Translations under genes and position numbers: made by a program
Part shown: piece by piece, positions 24,640 to 33,667 of the stretch
Position numbering within the stretch: the first letter of the stretch is position 1
How the letters are laid out: each line of letters begins with the position of its first letter
From: a virus
DNA length: 43,310 nt
Reading direction: 5' to 3' (one strand)
IMG/VR virus record: IMGVR_UViG_3300027969_003536
Location: 1-43,310 of that record
The notes under the pieces: model-generated
Database searches by the model: none
What the model saw: the letters and a program-made list of their open reading frames with translations, nothing else
Told to the model about the DNA's origin: nothing

Positions 24640-25421
24640 GTTTTTACCTCTATAGCAAGGAACTTTTTAATGATCAATGCTGTTAGATCAAATTCGTTAT
24701 CCTTTACAGCAGATGTGTAACTCCAGGGAAAAGCATGATGATTATTATGTAAATGATTACCATATGTCAATAATGATAACCAGCGACTATTAGTTGAATG
24801 ATCTGGGGTATCAAAATTTCGATAACCATACCCGTGCCCTAGTACATTGACGGCACCATGTTGATGTATAGCTAACAAGTTTGGTACAATAATTAAGTAA
24901 AATGCAATCTTGATATCGATTAACATTACTAGGGTGACTAGGACAACGTGGAAATACCAATACCATTTTTGTAAAAACTGTAGCATTGGCTTGTTTAACA
25001 GGTCCCAACATCCGTCGGGTTCTAACCAGTCGCCTCGAATATTATTAGGACAGAACCACATACGAATAGGACGGTCTTTTACCATGTGTGGATCTTTATC
25101 AGTATCACTGTGCCAGTGATGATGCCTGTGTTGTATAGCCCAACCTAAGGGACCGCCTAGGCCTGAAAATAAACTCATGACAACCATAAACCATTTTGTT
25201 CTCTCATTACAAGTGAATGAAGAATGACTCACATATCTATGATAAAATATTTCTCCCCCGATGACAGAAATCATAATGTTACCAATAACTATCAACGGTA
25301 AGAACATAGGATCCCATAAAAAATAGAATCCTATCACAGTTGCAATATGCAACAGAATAACATATAGAATCAACATCAAGTTTCCACCGAATGGTATACC
25401 AACGTTTGCATTCCACCCCAT
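24636..25421 (-). CDS. Membrane fatty-acid desaturase, second copy
   Basis: About 261 residues from the ATG at 25421 (MGWNANVGIPFGG); a longer in-frame start at 25634 would run antisense through the divergent SGNH gene and was rejected. Histidine boxes: FYHRYVSH, IQHRHHHWHSDTDKDPH and LHNNHHAFPWSY. Hydrophobic helices surround them. It is diverged from the neighbour but of the same type. A TATAAATA box lies 56 nt upstream (25477-25484). The operon continues with the ANL-type and GNAT-like genes. Confidence 0.87.
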   Translation of the reverse strand: MGWNANVGIPFGGNLMLILYVILLHIATVIGFYFLWDPMFLPLIVIGNIMISVIGGEIFYHRYVSHSSFTCNERTKWFMVVMSLFSGLGGPLGWAIQHRHHHWHSDTDKDPHMVKDRPIRMWFCPNNIRGDWLEPDGCWDLLNKPMLQFLQKWYWYFHVVLVTLVMLIDIKIAFYLIIVPNLLAIHQHGAVNVLGHGYGYRNFDTPDHSTNSRWLSLLTYGNHLHNNHHAFPWSYTSAVKDNEFDLTALIIKKFLAIEVKT

Positions 25422-25476
25422 AAATACAGTAAACTGATGCTGTACAAGAATTTTTTTAAATATTTTTGCATGATAA

Positions 25477-25484
25477 TATTTATA
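25477..25484 (-). promoter_or_regulatory. T4-late-like promoter box TATAAATA
   Basis: An exact TATAAATA on the minus strand lies in the 78-nt divergent gap, 56 nt upstream of the desaturase ATG. If used as in T4, the desaturase-ANL-GNAT operon is transcribed late. No -35 element is visible for this direction, as expected for T4-type late promoters. Confidence 0.5.
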
Positions 25485-25499
25485 GGTAAATAGGATACT

Positions 25500-26321
25500 A
25501 TGATTACTAAACTGGAATTCTTCGGCTGTAGCGTAACTGCTGGCAACGAACTTTGGGAAGAAAAACATGTCCCAAACTACAAAAAACTTACTTTTGCTGA
25601 GGCAAAAAAGATTGCTGCTAATCTGCCACACCAAGAAGCTGTGGCCTACAATATAGCAAATTCATTCCCGGCACTAATTGCTAAAGAAATTGGTTGTGAT
25701 TTTCAAAATCACGGAATACCTGGTATTTCTAATAAAGAAATCGCTGGCCGGGCAATAGCTCAGTTTCCGGAAGACCATTACGAAGGCGTAGTTGTATTTT
25801 TACAGCTTACTACACATAACAGAATGTTTCTGAGATACAAAGAAACAGAAACAGATTCAACTGTTGGTAGCTTCGTTGTGATGGCCAAGGCTAACGATGA
25901 TCGTCTAAGTAAAAGTCAAAACAATCTGTTAAAAGAAATGTTTTTTGAATTTTATAATGAAGCTATCATTTCTCAAGATGATCACATCTATATGTATTAT
26001 GCCGCTGAAATATTGCGTAGTAAAGGCATACAAGCTCATATATTATGGTGTACCGTTGATGTAGTTGATTGGGCCAATTGGGATCCTGAAAAAGTATGTC
26101 AACAAACTGACAAACCAGTGCCTATCCTTAATGACAAGGATCCCCAGTATATAACTAATCTTAGTCGACATATTGCAGGCAATCATCACAAGTACAATCC
26201 AATCGGAAAGCCGCTAAGTGAACTTGTTGGAACAAATTCATATTTGCCCCGATTCCATTATACTCAAGAAGCACATCAAATTGTTGCTCAAGCTATCGCG
26301 GAGAAAATAAAAAATGTTTAA
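25500..26321 (+). CDS. SGNH-family hydrolase-like protein
   Basis: 273 residues. Block I is EFFGCSVTAGNELW (nucleophile Ser11), the oxyanion region QNHGIPGISNKEIAGRA and VVVFLQLTTHNRM, and near the end PRFHYTQEAHQIVAQAI, where the catalytic His follows. It is related to the SGNH protein at 10273 (GCSVT-G start). The TAGGA ribosome binding site before the ATG is good. It heads the second plus-strand operon (25500-30103). Cytoplasmic esterase or deacetylase is the general expectation. Confidence 0.7.
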   Translation: MITKLEFFGCSVTAGNELWEEKHVPNYKKLTFAEAKKIAANLPHQEAVAYNIANSFPALIAKEIGCDFQNHGIPGISNKEIAGRAIAQFPEDHYEGVVVFLQLTTHNRMFLRYKETETDSTVGSFVVMAKANDDRLSKSQNNLLKEMFFEFYNEAIISQDDHIYMYYAAEILRSKGIQAHILWCTVDVVDWANWDPEKVCQQTDKPVPILNDKDPQYITNLSRHIAGNHHKYNPIGKPLSELVGTNSYLPRFHYTQEAHQIVAQAIAEKIKNV

Positions 26322-26406
26322 TTGGTTTAGAACAATTTATATCAAAATTAAATATCGCAAAAAACTCAAAGAACTTTCTAAACGATCGCCATTTATCTAT
26401 CGGTAA
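26314..26406 (+). CDS. 30-residue basic peptide
   Basis: An ATG overlapping the SGNH stop (26314) opens a 30-codon frame: MFNWFRTIYIKIKYRKK, then LKELSKRSPFIYR. It is followed after 3 nt by the B12 radical SAM gene. Eleven Lys or Arg in 30 residues and an amphipathic aromatic start are notable. The first residues recall the starts of the genes at 30677 (MFNIFKKR) and 32844 (MFNWFKKR). It exactly fills the gap between two coupled genes, which supports translation. Its function is unknown. Confidence 0.45.
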   Translation: MFNWFRTIYIKIKYRKKLKELSKRSPFIYR

Positions 26407-26409
26407 TTA

Positions 26410-28347
26410 ATGAAGAAGAAAATTGTTATATATGTACCTGATTCTACCTCTGGAGTTTACTTACCTTTGTTATGGGCTAGTTGTAAAAGTTACTATGAGC
26501 TAAAGGGTAAACGGGTAGATGACTATGAGTGGATACATCCTCGAATTAATTATGAATTCGACACTGATAAATTAAAGCAATACCTCCTGACTGTTAATCC
26601 TGATGTATTTGGTGTTAGCATGTACATCTGGAATGATGTACAAGGTCTTGAAATAGCCAAATGGGTTAAAGAAACTTTTCCTAATTGTCTAGTTGTAAGT
26701 GGCGGTCCCCAACAATATTTTAAACATCAAGCAGATTGGTTTGAGCAATATCCGTTCCTCGATGCTAGTTTAGATGGGGGAGAATACGGCGAACTAACGA
26801 TTGCTGATATTCTAGACAACCTTAAAGCTGACAATACTGTTGACTGGAATCTTGTCAATCAAGTAGTTTATCCTAGTAATAATAGAACAACAATATTTAA
26901 AAGTAAAAAGGCTACTCCTAAACTAGATTTCTTTTGGGACTATAGTGCATATGACATGCAAAAGACTGTTATACTTGAAGTCGCTGACGAAATCAGATCA
27001 TTGAGTAACACTCCAACTACAGTGATTAATACTGTAGTTCAAGGTAAGTTAGAAACCACCAGAGGTTGCCCTTATAGTTGTGCGTTCTGTGACTGGGGTG
27101 GTGGCATTGGATCTAAAGTTATTATCAAGTCAATAGAACATGTGAAGAAAGATATCGATGTCGTCGAAGCTACCCAAGCAGGGTATGTATTCCTATGTGA
27201 TGCTAATTTTGGTATACTGGGTCAGCGCGACATTGAAGTTATAAAATATATGGCAGAGCGCAAGCAAACCAATCCAAATTTCTTCCATATCTATTTCGGC
27301 GGATTTGCAAAGTCTGTCAAACATACTGAGACTATTAAAGAGATCCTTGATATTGATGCACAAAATAATTTAACTTGGGATTTAAGTTACAAAGCTAGTA
27401 TTCAGAGTATACACCAAGATGTATTGGCTAATATCAAACGCAGCGATATACCATTTGAAAAGCATGTTTATCTTTCTCAGCACTTGAAAAAATATTACGG
27501 ATTTTCTACATACGCTGAATGCATTAGTGGGTTACCTGGAATTACCCCAGATAAATGGTATCATGAGATAGATGTATATACCAGTCACGATATGGATATT
27601 TGTTTGTACAACTGGCATTTGCTTCCAGAAACACCAAGCTACGATTATGGATTCCGCAAGAAGATGGGCATCGAAACTGTTAACAAGTACAGCAACATGC
27701 AGACAAATAATTCTACATTGCGCAAGAGCGAAGTAGTTGTACAGTCGTTCAGTTATTCTAAAGAAGATTACAAAGAGATGTGGTTAGCATTCGCTATACA
27801 ACGTGGATTTTGGACCACAGGCTTATTAGAAAAAACACTTGATAAAATTTTTAAAAATTCTAATATCGGATATGGTGAATTTATTAAAAAATTCTATAGA
27901 GAGTTTTTAAGAAGTGATCAATGTGGACCGGTGTTATTAGAGTTTGTTCGCAAGACTGATGAAAGATTTGCACAGTACTATGACCCCGATAGCGACGTGA
28001 GTAATACTTCAATGATTTTCCCTCACACCCTAGCACCTATGTACAGCACATTTATGTTAACACTGTTCTACGAATACGAAGGATGTAAGGACTATATTAA
28101 AGCATGGTTATTGAAAGAGTTCCCGTACCTAAACGAATCTGCTGTAGATAAAGAAATGCGAAACGTAATAACTGTGTCTAACCTGCATACAAAGAAATGG
28201 GATAAGACTAGACTTATCAGTTATTCAAACGCGGCCTTAGATAGATTCAAAGGGGATTCTATAGAAGCTGTGGTTAGTTTTATAATGACGCAGATGGAAA
28301 CATATACTAAGATTAGATTTCTAACTGCAAGGACTATTGGAATATGA
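26410..28347 (+). CDS. B12-binding-type radical SAM protein
   Basis: 645 residues. The N-terminal part (about 1-140) looks like a cobalamin-binding domain: KIVIYVPDSTSGVYLPLLW, NPDVFGVSMYIWND, NCLVVSGGPQ, DGGEYGELTIADIL. The radical SAM motif is C220-PYS-C224-AF-C227, followed by FLCDANFG and ISGLPGITPDKW. A long C-terminal region (about 430-645) has no clear match. Class B enzymes methylate unactivated carbons or do ring rearrangements; the DXHXXG cobalamin motif is absent, so B12 may bind base-off differently or be lost. It overlaps the TauD-like gene by ATGA. Confidence 0.82.
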   Translation: MKKKIVIYVPDSTSGVYLPLLWASCKSYYELKGKRVDDYEWIHPRINYEFDTDKLKQYLLTVNPDVFGVSMYIWNDVQGLEIAKWVKETFPNCLVVSGGPQQYFKHQADWFEQYPFLDASLDGGEYGELTIADILDNLKADNTVDWNLVNQVVYPSNNRTTIFKSKKATPKLDFFWDYSAYDMQKTVILEVADEIRSLSNTPTTVINTVVQGKLETTRGCPYSCAFCDWGGGIGSKVIIKSIEHVKKDIDVVEATQAGYVFLCDANFGILGQRDIEVIKYMAERKQTNPNFFHIYFGGFAKSVKHTETIKEILDIDAQNNLTWDLSYKASIQSIHQDVLANIKRSDIPFEKHVYLSQHLKKYYGFSTYAECISGLPGITPDKWYHEIDVYTSHDMDICLYNWHLLPETPSYDYGFRKKMGIETVNKYSNMQTNNSTLRKSEVVVQSFSYSKEDYKEMWLAFAIQRGFWTTGLLEKTLDKIFKNSNIGYGEFIKKFYREFLRSDQCGPVLLEFVRKTDERFAQYYDPDSDVSNTSMIFPHTLAPMYSTFMLTLFYEYEGCKDYIKAWLLKEFPYLNESAVDKEMRNVITVSNLHTKKWDKTRLISYSNAALDRFKGDSIEAVVSFIMTQMETYTKIRFLTARTIGI

Positions 28348-29423
28348 AAGTAACAAAATTTCCTGTAGGTAACTATGGTATTATTATTGATGATTTAGAT
28401 TTAGATAATATGTCTGCTGAAGAATGGCAAGAAGTTGGAAAGTTACATCTGCAGAATCTTGTTACAGTCGTTCGTGGAAGCAGGTGTTCCGTTAATAAAT
28501 TTTCAGAACTTATACATCAATGGGGGCCTGAGTTTTGGGGTCTAAAATATTCGTTGCTAAAAAAGTATAAACTAGATTGGCCGACGTTTCAATCAGCGGT
28601 ACTAGCAGACTTGCCATGTATCGAACAAGTAGACAAGGATATATTAGACATATTGTATCAAGCTAGTATCACTACTGACAATGGTAAGAGCGTAAACTTT
28701 TTTAGCTCATCTAAGGACAGCAAAGGAGATTACGGATTGTATGGTGGCCAAGAATTAGATTGGCACATGCACTCTAGTGGAAATTATGTATTCGAACCTG
28801 CTGTTAGTTTATTAGCCGCAGAGAATGTGGTAGGTACTGCTACTGGGTTTGTTAATACTGCCAACTACTATGAGAATGTAAGCAATAGTTTTCGTAGTGA
28901 ATTAGATGAAATGACAGTACTGCATAGATACACAGGAGCTGATGTAATACCTCCATTTAAACCCAGCGAAGAAGCAGTGCTACGTTTTAAAATGTGTCCA
29001 CATGATGATACCGAATTACCTATGGTTGTTCGTAGTCCAGGAGGCATACGTGGATTACATTTTGCTCCACCTACACTGTTTGCAATTAAAGGTACTGGTA
29101 TTAAGGAAAGTCATAAAATATTCGATGCTATTAGTAAAGAACTATTCACAGACAAGTATGTGCATGATCACTGGTACGCACAGGACGGTGACTTTATGAC
29201 GTTTGATAACAGCATTACACTGCATCGTCGGTTGGGTCAAACTGAAAACAGAAAGATATATCGTATAGAGCATACTTACGATAATCTACTTGACAGTTTC
29301 TATGAACCATTTTATCAAGAAGAATATGCTAGTAAACATAGAAAAGCAATAAAGCAGATTATGAAACTTGAAAAGCACTCGGGATTCATTAAGCCTCCTT
29401 TTAAATTCAAGGACCTATTATGA
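28344..29423 (+). CDS. TauD/TfdA-like dioxygenase with altered metal motif
   Basis: 359 residues. The family's W-H-x-D/E motif appears as LDWHMHSSGNY (H141, H143), so the carboxylate position is His. The distal part is FMTFDNSITLHRRLGQTENRKIYRIEH with H294 and a C-terminal Arg for 2OG. TGFVNTANYYENV is also typical. The fold assignment is good; the His in place of Asp/Glu could change iron coordination or indicate a different reaction. It is co-transcribed with a B12 radical SAM enzyme and a methyltransferase, suggesting successive steps on one substrate. Confidence 0.72.
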   Translation: MKVTKFPVGNYGIIIDDLDLDNMSAEEWQEVGKLHLQNLVTVVRGSRCSVNKFSELIHQWGPEFWGLKYSLLKKYKLDWPTFQSAVLADLPCIEQVDKDILDILYQASITTDNGKSVNFFSSSKDSKGDYGLYGGQELDWHMHSSGNYVFEPAVSLLAAENVVGTATGFVNTANYYENVSNSFRSELDEMTVLHRYTGADVIPPFKPSEEAVLRFKMCPHDDTELPMVVRSPGGIRGLHFAPPTLFAIKGTGIKESHKIFDAISKELFTDKYVHDHWYAQDGDFMTFDNSITLHRRLGQTENRKIYRIEHTYDNLLDSFYEPFYQEEYASKHRKAIKQIMKLEKHSGFIKPPFKFKDLL

Positions 29424-30103
29424 CTCCTAAAGAAATAGAAATAAAAGAATTTTACGATACCGTAACCTTTCCAGGATTATACAATGAACAGGATATCACT
29501 GTAATAGAAGATTATTTGATTTTTGAACGTTACTTAGATTTCATACAGGCCAACAATATTAAGACTCTGTTAGACATCGGATGCGGTACCGGATACGTAA
29601 CTAATATCATTGCATATCATTGTCCAAACATACAGATCGTTGCTGTAGATTTTAGCGATGCTATTAAACACGGCAAGACGATGGCTAACAAATTAGGTAT
29701 TAAAAATATAACATGGATACAGAAAGACTTTCACGAATTTGAAAGCGACACAACTTTTGACCTTGTACTAAGCAACGGTAGTATACATCACATGCCCAAA
29801 TTTGATCAAGCATTAGACAAGGCAAAGAATCTAACACATAAGTTTATGATGATAGGCCTATATAACAAATACGGCAAGTGGATGCAACGAAAGATTCGTC
29901 CCAAATTTGTTACAGAGTGCTTTGAAATTGATCAGTTGAAAATTCCATTTGAACTTAGTTTTACCAACAGACAGGTACATAACTATTTCAAGGGTTGGAA
30001 TTTTCTTAAAGTTACTCCAAGCATCTTTGGACTAGGTGTAGATTTCTTTAGTCTGTTCCGTGGCAAGTGGGGCGGATTTACTTTTTATTATTTTAAGAAG
30101 TAA
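29420..30103 (+). CDS. Class I SAM-dependent methyltransferase
   Basis: 227 residues. Motif I LLDIGCGTGYVTNII (about 50-64), motif II IVAVDFSDAIKHG, then TWIQKDFHEF and DLVLSNGSIHHMPKFD. These are a complete SAM-binding set. The C-terminal RKIRPKFVTECFEID and FELSFTNRQVHNYFKGW may contact the substrate. It is the last gene of the second plus-strand operon and overlaps the convergent gene by 11 nt. The methyl acceptor is unknown. Confidence 0.87.
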   Translation: MTPKEIEIKEFYDTVTFPGLYNEQDITVIEDYLIFERYLDFIQANNIKTLLDIGCGTGYVTNIIAYHCPNIQIVAVDFSDAIKHGKTMANKLGIKNITWIQKDFHEFESDTTFDLVLSNGSIHHMPKFDQALDKAKNLTHKFMMIGLYNKYGKWMQRKIRPKFVTECFEIDQLKIPFELSFTNRQVHNYFKGWNFLKVTPSIFGLGVDFFSLFRGKWGGFTFYYFKK

Positions 30104-30677
30104 TGTAGTCTGCGAACATGGCCACAGCCATTTCAAAACCCACACGCCTAGGCTCTGATCGTTCTGCTAATGGTATGGCTAATGTCCATCTGCCTTCGGG
30201 GCCTGGATTCCATGTACTATGCAACATGCCAACTTGTACTATACTAGGACGATCTATTACAGCCCGATGTATCGGAATACATTCGTGTTCTTCTGCTCGT
30301 AAATAATTTACTCCAAATGAAGTTACAATAGGTTCTAATTTAATACCTGGTTTTGGCTCCCACCATATTAGTTCACTGTCCTTAGGTCCCCAGCTGAGAT
30401 TTATCCTAGCGAAGTCATCAATCTTATCAGAGTCGCCGTGAATCCAGATTTTTCCACCTGGCGGAGTATAGAATGCCTCCCATGATGGGATTCTTAATCC
30501 CGGTATGCTTTCCATAAAATCTACAAATTCTTTATTCAACATTGCTTTGGGATCTAGCTCAACATGATTTAATTGGTCTTTGTTATCAGGGAATAAACTA
30601 AAAAGATCAATCTCCGGCATCACCGGTAATTTTAGATACTGATGTACATACGGCCGTTTCTTAAAAATATTAAACAT
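30093..30677 (-). CDS. Cupin/2OG-oxygenase-like protein
   Basis: 194 residues from the ATG at 30677 (MFNIFKKRPYVHQY). Triad-type motif: TPPGGKIWIHGDSDKIDDFA (H-G-D), later PSIVQVGMLHSTWNPGPEGR with distal His and Arg in RWTLAIPL. It is a clear paralogue of 32245-32844 (shared start MFN-FKKR, EAFYTPP-GGKI, LIWWEPK, HSTWNP). The start chosen removes 7 residues of overlap into the SGNH gene. The oxygenase call is from motif geometry; a non-catalytic cupin is possible. Confidence 0.62.
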   Translation of the reverse strand: MFNIFKKRPYVHQYLKLPVMPEIDLFSLFPDNKDQLNHVELDPKAMLNKEFVDFMESIPGLRIPSWEAFYTPPGGKIWIHGDSDKIDDFARINLSWGPKDSELIWWEPKPGIKLEPIVTSFGVNYLRAEEHECIPIHRAVIDRPSIVQVGMLHSTWNPGPEGRWTLAIPLAERSEPRRVGFEMAVAMFADYITS

Positions 30678-31449
30678 AGAATATTCTTTTGATCTCATCT
30701 GCTATTAATTCATATCCATCTTGTGTAGGATGTATATCATTTGTCATATACTTGGCGGGATAGTCCATCTTTGGATAGTAGTTAGCAACAGCTTCAAATG
30801 TTTCTTCACATAGTCCGTCACGACGAACTAGCAGTTGAGCAAAGCAAACATAGTCAGTGTGTGAGTGTATATATCTATTCCAGTTTATCTGTTTTGATAT
30901 AGTAGGACACATGCTATCAAAATACTCCTTACCTCTCATTTCAAATGCGTTAGCGAAAATAAAATCAAAGTTATTTGCTTTTGCATAGTTCTGCGCTTCT
31001 AGTATGCAACAGGCTGTTTCTGCCGCAACTCCCGGCTCGTTATGTATAGCGTCGGCATACAGCCGATGCTCGTCCTTGTCATCTCGCTGCGGCCACATGG
31101 TTAAAAATTTATAATGATCAGTTTTCCAATTCTTATTGAAGAAATCAAATCTATCAAACCCAGTGAGCATTAGTACCACAGTTCCGCTGCTATACTCCGA
31201 ATAATCTTGTAGGTACAGCGATCGGACTGCACCTCGATTGCCAATGGCACGTTGACCTAGATTAACGGGGACATAATTTATCTTTTTAGCAAGACGATTA
31301 ACCCAACTGTTTTCTTGTTCAACCGGAATTAAGTGACGAGACTCTTCTAGCTTGAGCCACATACGACCATTATGAGCTTTCCAACGTTCATCTGGATATC
31401 CGCCTTCACCTTGCGTCCAACTACAACCTATACCGATTAGTGCTTTCAT
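30670..31449 (-). CDS. SGNH-family hydrolase-like protein
   Basis: 259 residues from the ATG at 31449 (MKALIGIGCSWTQGEGG), which overlaps the next gene's stop as ATGA. Block I is GIGCSWTQG with Ser10; VNLGQRAIGNRGAVR supplies the Gly/Asn positions; VVLMLTGFDRFDF and the catalytic NDIHPTQDGYELIADEI with D-x2-H close the set. It is the third SGNH protein of the island and differs from the two GCSVT types. Deacetylation or deacylation of a pathway product or glycan is a fair guess. Confidence 0.72.
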   Translation of the reverse strand: MKALIGIGCSWTQGEGGYPDERWKAHNGRMWLKLEESRHLIPVEQENSWVNRLAKKINYVPVNLGQRAIGNRGAVRSLYLQDYSEYSSGTVVLMLTGFDRFDFFNKNWKTDHYKFLTMWPQRDDKDEHRLYADAIHNEPGVAAETACCILEAQNYAKANNFDFIFANAFEMRGKEYFDSMCPTISKQINWNRYIHSHTDYVCFAQLLVRRDGLCEETFEAVANYYPKMDYPAKYMTNDIHPTQDGYELIADEIKRIFYV

Positions 31450-32264
31450 GATTTTAATCCGCCGAGCAACTGGCCTATGGTACAAGTATCACTGTCGATA
31501 AAGTTATCCATAATCTTTTTATACATCACAGGATTATTCTCCACTATCTGCTTTTTAGCAGGACTGTCTAAATTAAAATGACTTTTATGTATATTGTGCG
31601 TAGTAAGAAGACGACGAGCAGATATTGCTACTCGGTTAGTGCTAGTATCCTGAGTTTTATGTATACAGTATCCTCGCATGACCAGAGCATCACCCTGCTC
31701 TAACTGCGGACATTCGGAATAATCGTTTAGATTAAAATCTAACTCAATCTCCTTGCCCGTGTTGTCATCAAATATTCGACTAGTACTGCCAGCTTCGAAT
31801 CGTGTTGCTCCGTAATTTTTTAAGAATGCTAGCTCGGGATGATCATTTATTAATTGAATAAGATCTATTACTACGACATTGGTTAAATCTACACTAGGTT
31901 TTATTACAGGAATCCAGATATTAAGATAGTTTGTGTGATCGCCGTATAAGAACCAACTCTCGTGATCCTGATGATATTCAAAATTAACTCCGTGTTCTAT
32001 TGAAAAGTAGATAGGTGTAGATGTAAAATCAGTTGTAATATTAACTGAGTCTTGTATATCTTTTGACAACGCTTCAATCTTTGATAAAATATTATCTATC
32101 TTAACTTTTTTCCCTACAGGTAAGATATTAAAATTTGGATTTAAAAATTCTGTAGTTTTGATTAGATCAAAGTCTTGAGAAAGTTGTGATAAGTCGCCAG
32201 AGTTTAAAAAATTCTTAACAACACAATAGCTCTTATCGAGTAGATTAACAAAATTGTTTTTCAT
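31446..32264 (-). CDS. Phytanoyl-CoA-dioxygenase-like Fe(II)/2OG oxygenase
   Basis: 272 residues from the ATG at 32264 (MKNNFVNLLDKSYCVVKNFL). The N-terminal N-F-L-N-SGDL region is typical of PhyH-like enzymes. NFEYHQDHESWFLYGD gives H-x-D, YLNIWIPVI the following strand, GDALVMRGYCIHKTQDTSTN the distal His and RVAISAR the 2OG Arg. All triad residues are present, so it should be active. The substrate is unknown. It is coupled to the SGNH gene by ATGA and overlaps the preceding gene by 20 nt. Confidence 0.75.
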   Translation of the reverse strand: MKNNFVNLLDKSYCVVKNFLNSGDLSQLSQDFDLIKTTEFLNPNFNILPVGKKVKIDNILSKIEALSKDIQDSVNITTDFTSTPIYFSIEHGVNFEYHQDHESWFLYGDHTNYLNIWIPVIKPSVDLTNVVVIDLIQLINDHPELAFLKNYGATRFEAGSTSRIFDDNTGKEIELDFNLNDYSECPQLEQGDALVMRGYCIHKTQDTSTNRVAISARRLLTTHNIHKSHFNLDSPAKKQIVENNPVMYKKIMDNFIDSDTCTIGQLLGGLKS

Positions 32265-32844
32265 TGATATAGTGTCCTTGGAATCGATCAATGGCGTTAC
32301 TCCATACAAGTCGCTCGTTCGTTGTGTTATCTATTAGAGGCAAACTCAGGGTCCATCTTCCTTCTGTCGTTGGATTCCAAGTACTGTGAAATTGTCCAAT
32401 ATTAACTAGACTAGGTTTATTAATTTCAACTTCGTATAGATGCCTGCAATACTTTTCTTCCGCAGTCAAATACTGTGCTCCAAACTCTGTTTGATATGTT
32501 TCAATTTTGTTTTGATTTTTAGGTTCCCACCAGATGAGTTTACTGCCAGGTGCACCGTAGGTCCAATTGACTTTAACCACATCACATACTGTTGCAGTAT
32601 CGGTATGGATAGGAATTTTTCCGCCATATGGGGGAGTGTAAAATGCTTCAAACCAATAAAAACCAATATTGAATTGAGCAAACCACTTGACGAGATCAGG
32701 ATTAATTTCTGTGTCTTCTACTTTAATATGACGATAATACATAGGATCATAGTCAGTTCTAGAAAATAAATCAATACCTGGTGCTACTGGTATATCTAAG
32801 TATCGGTGATACGTATTTTCTCTTTTTTTAAACCAGTTAAACAT
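32245..32844 (-). CDS. Cupin/2OG-oxygenase-like protein, paralogue of 30093-30677
   Basis: 199 residues from the ATG at 32844 (MFNWFKKRENTYHRYLDIP). EAFYTPPYGGKIPIHTDTAT gives H-T-D; FHSTWNPTTEGRWTLSLPL gives the distal His and Arg. Shared features with the paralogue are the MFN-FKKR start, APGIDLFS/MPEIDLFS, LIWWEPK and the C-terminal HSTWNP block. The two copies flank the SGNH and PhyH-like genes, as if a block had been duplicated. Function inferred. Confidence 0.62.
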   Translation of the reverse strand: MFNWFKKRENTYHRYLDIPVAPGIDLFSRTDYDPMYYRHIKVEDTEINPDLVKWFAQFNIGFYWFEAFYTPPYGGKIPIHTDTATVCDVVKVNWTYGAPGSKLIWWEPKNQNKIETYQTEFGAQYLTAEEKYCRHLYEVEINKPSLVNIGQFHSTWNPTTEGRWTLSLPLIDNTTNERLVWSNAIDRFQGHYINEKQFC

Positions 32845-33667
32845 TGATATAATTTCCCAAGGAATTTTCACTGACCACGCAATAATCTTTATACGTAGTT
32901 ATACTGTTGTCTATGACTTCTTCATATTTTTCTATATTTAAAATACCCGTTGCAATTACAAGAATCTTTTTATATCCTGGAGTATATACGCTTCCATGCT
33001 TCACTCTTAGATTATTCCATACCCATGAATTGGTATTCGGTGCTTTAGGAACTTGTGTAACGGGTCCTTGAGAATACGGTTGTGTGGGATTATCAAAGAA
33101 ATACAAAGTCTCCTCTGGATTTTCATCGTAGAGTTTTATTCTAAAACTCATAGGCGTGTCAATCAGCTCCCCGGGATCTCTATGTTCAGTAAACGGTTTG
33201 TAACTTGACCACAGATGAAGTGTTAGAATATTTTCTATAGGTAATAGATCGTTGAACTGTTGCCAAAGGTGCGGAAATTCTTTTATGAAATTTTCTGTTT
33301 GCATATTGGGTGTCCAATAATGCTGAAATTTTTCTATAAGATCCACCGACTCTGCTGATGCATATCCTGTTTCAGGAGACAGGTGTTCACTGATTATTTT
33401 ATTTGGTTTTATAGCATACTTACTCCACCAATCGAAAAAATGATCTTTATCAGGCATTTCAAATTCAGGTAATGCTAGTGGAACTATGAGATACTTACCA
33501 TATTTTTTTTCTAGTTCCATTACCTCATTTATATTATGACCACAAAATGTGTTTAATTGTTCTTTGCGTGTATCAGTTAAAAACTTAATCAGGCTAGAGG
33601 GATCTGCTTTTTCCTGTTCTCTAAATGCTAAAAGATTAGGACTTGGATTTGTATTAAAATTGCTCAT
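32837..33667 (-). CDS. 2OG-oxygenase-like protein, first of a tandem pair
   Basis: 276 residues from the ATG at 33667 (MSNFNTNPSPNLLAFREQEK), which overlaps the upstream stop as ATGA. The N-terminal half is a helical region (LEKKYGKYLIVPLALPEFEMPD, HFFDWWSKYAI). The catalytic-type part has LHLWSSYKPFTEHRDPGEL (H-x-D), FRIKLYDENPEETLYFFDNP and WNNLRVKHGSVYTPGYKK with distal His. It is very similar in layout to the next gene. Arg for 2OG may be in the last block. Substrate unknown. Confidence 0.65.
   Translation of the reverse strand: MSNFNTNPSPNLLAFREQEKADPSSLIKFLTDTRKEQLNTFCGHNINEVMELEKKYGKYLIVPLALPEFEMPDKDHFFDWWSKYAIKPNKIISEHLSPETGYASAESVDLIEKFQHYWTPNMQTENFIKEFPHLWQQFNDLLPIENILTLHLWSSYKPFTEHRDPGELIDTPMSFRIKLYDENPEETLYFFDNPTQPYSQGPVTQVPKAPNTNSWVWNNLRVKHGSVYTPGYKKILVIATGILNIEKYEEVIDNSITTYKDYCVVSENSLGNYINV

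Noticed and set aside
25422-25634. N-terminal extension of the second desaturase
   Set aside because: It runs antisense through the start of the SGNH gene and lies upstream of a promoter-like box; the ATG at 25421 gives a normal desaturase length.
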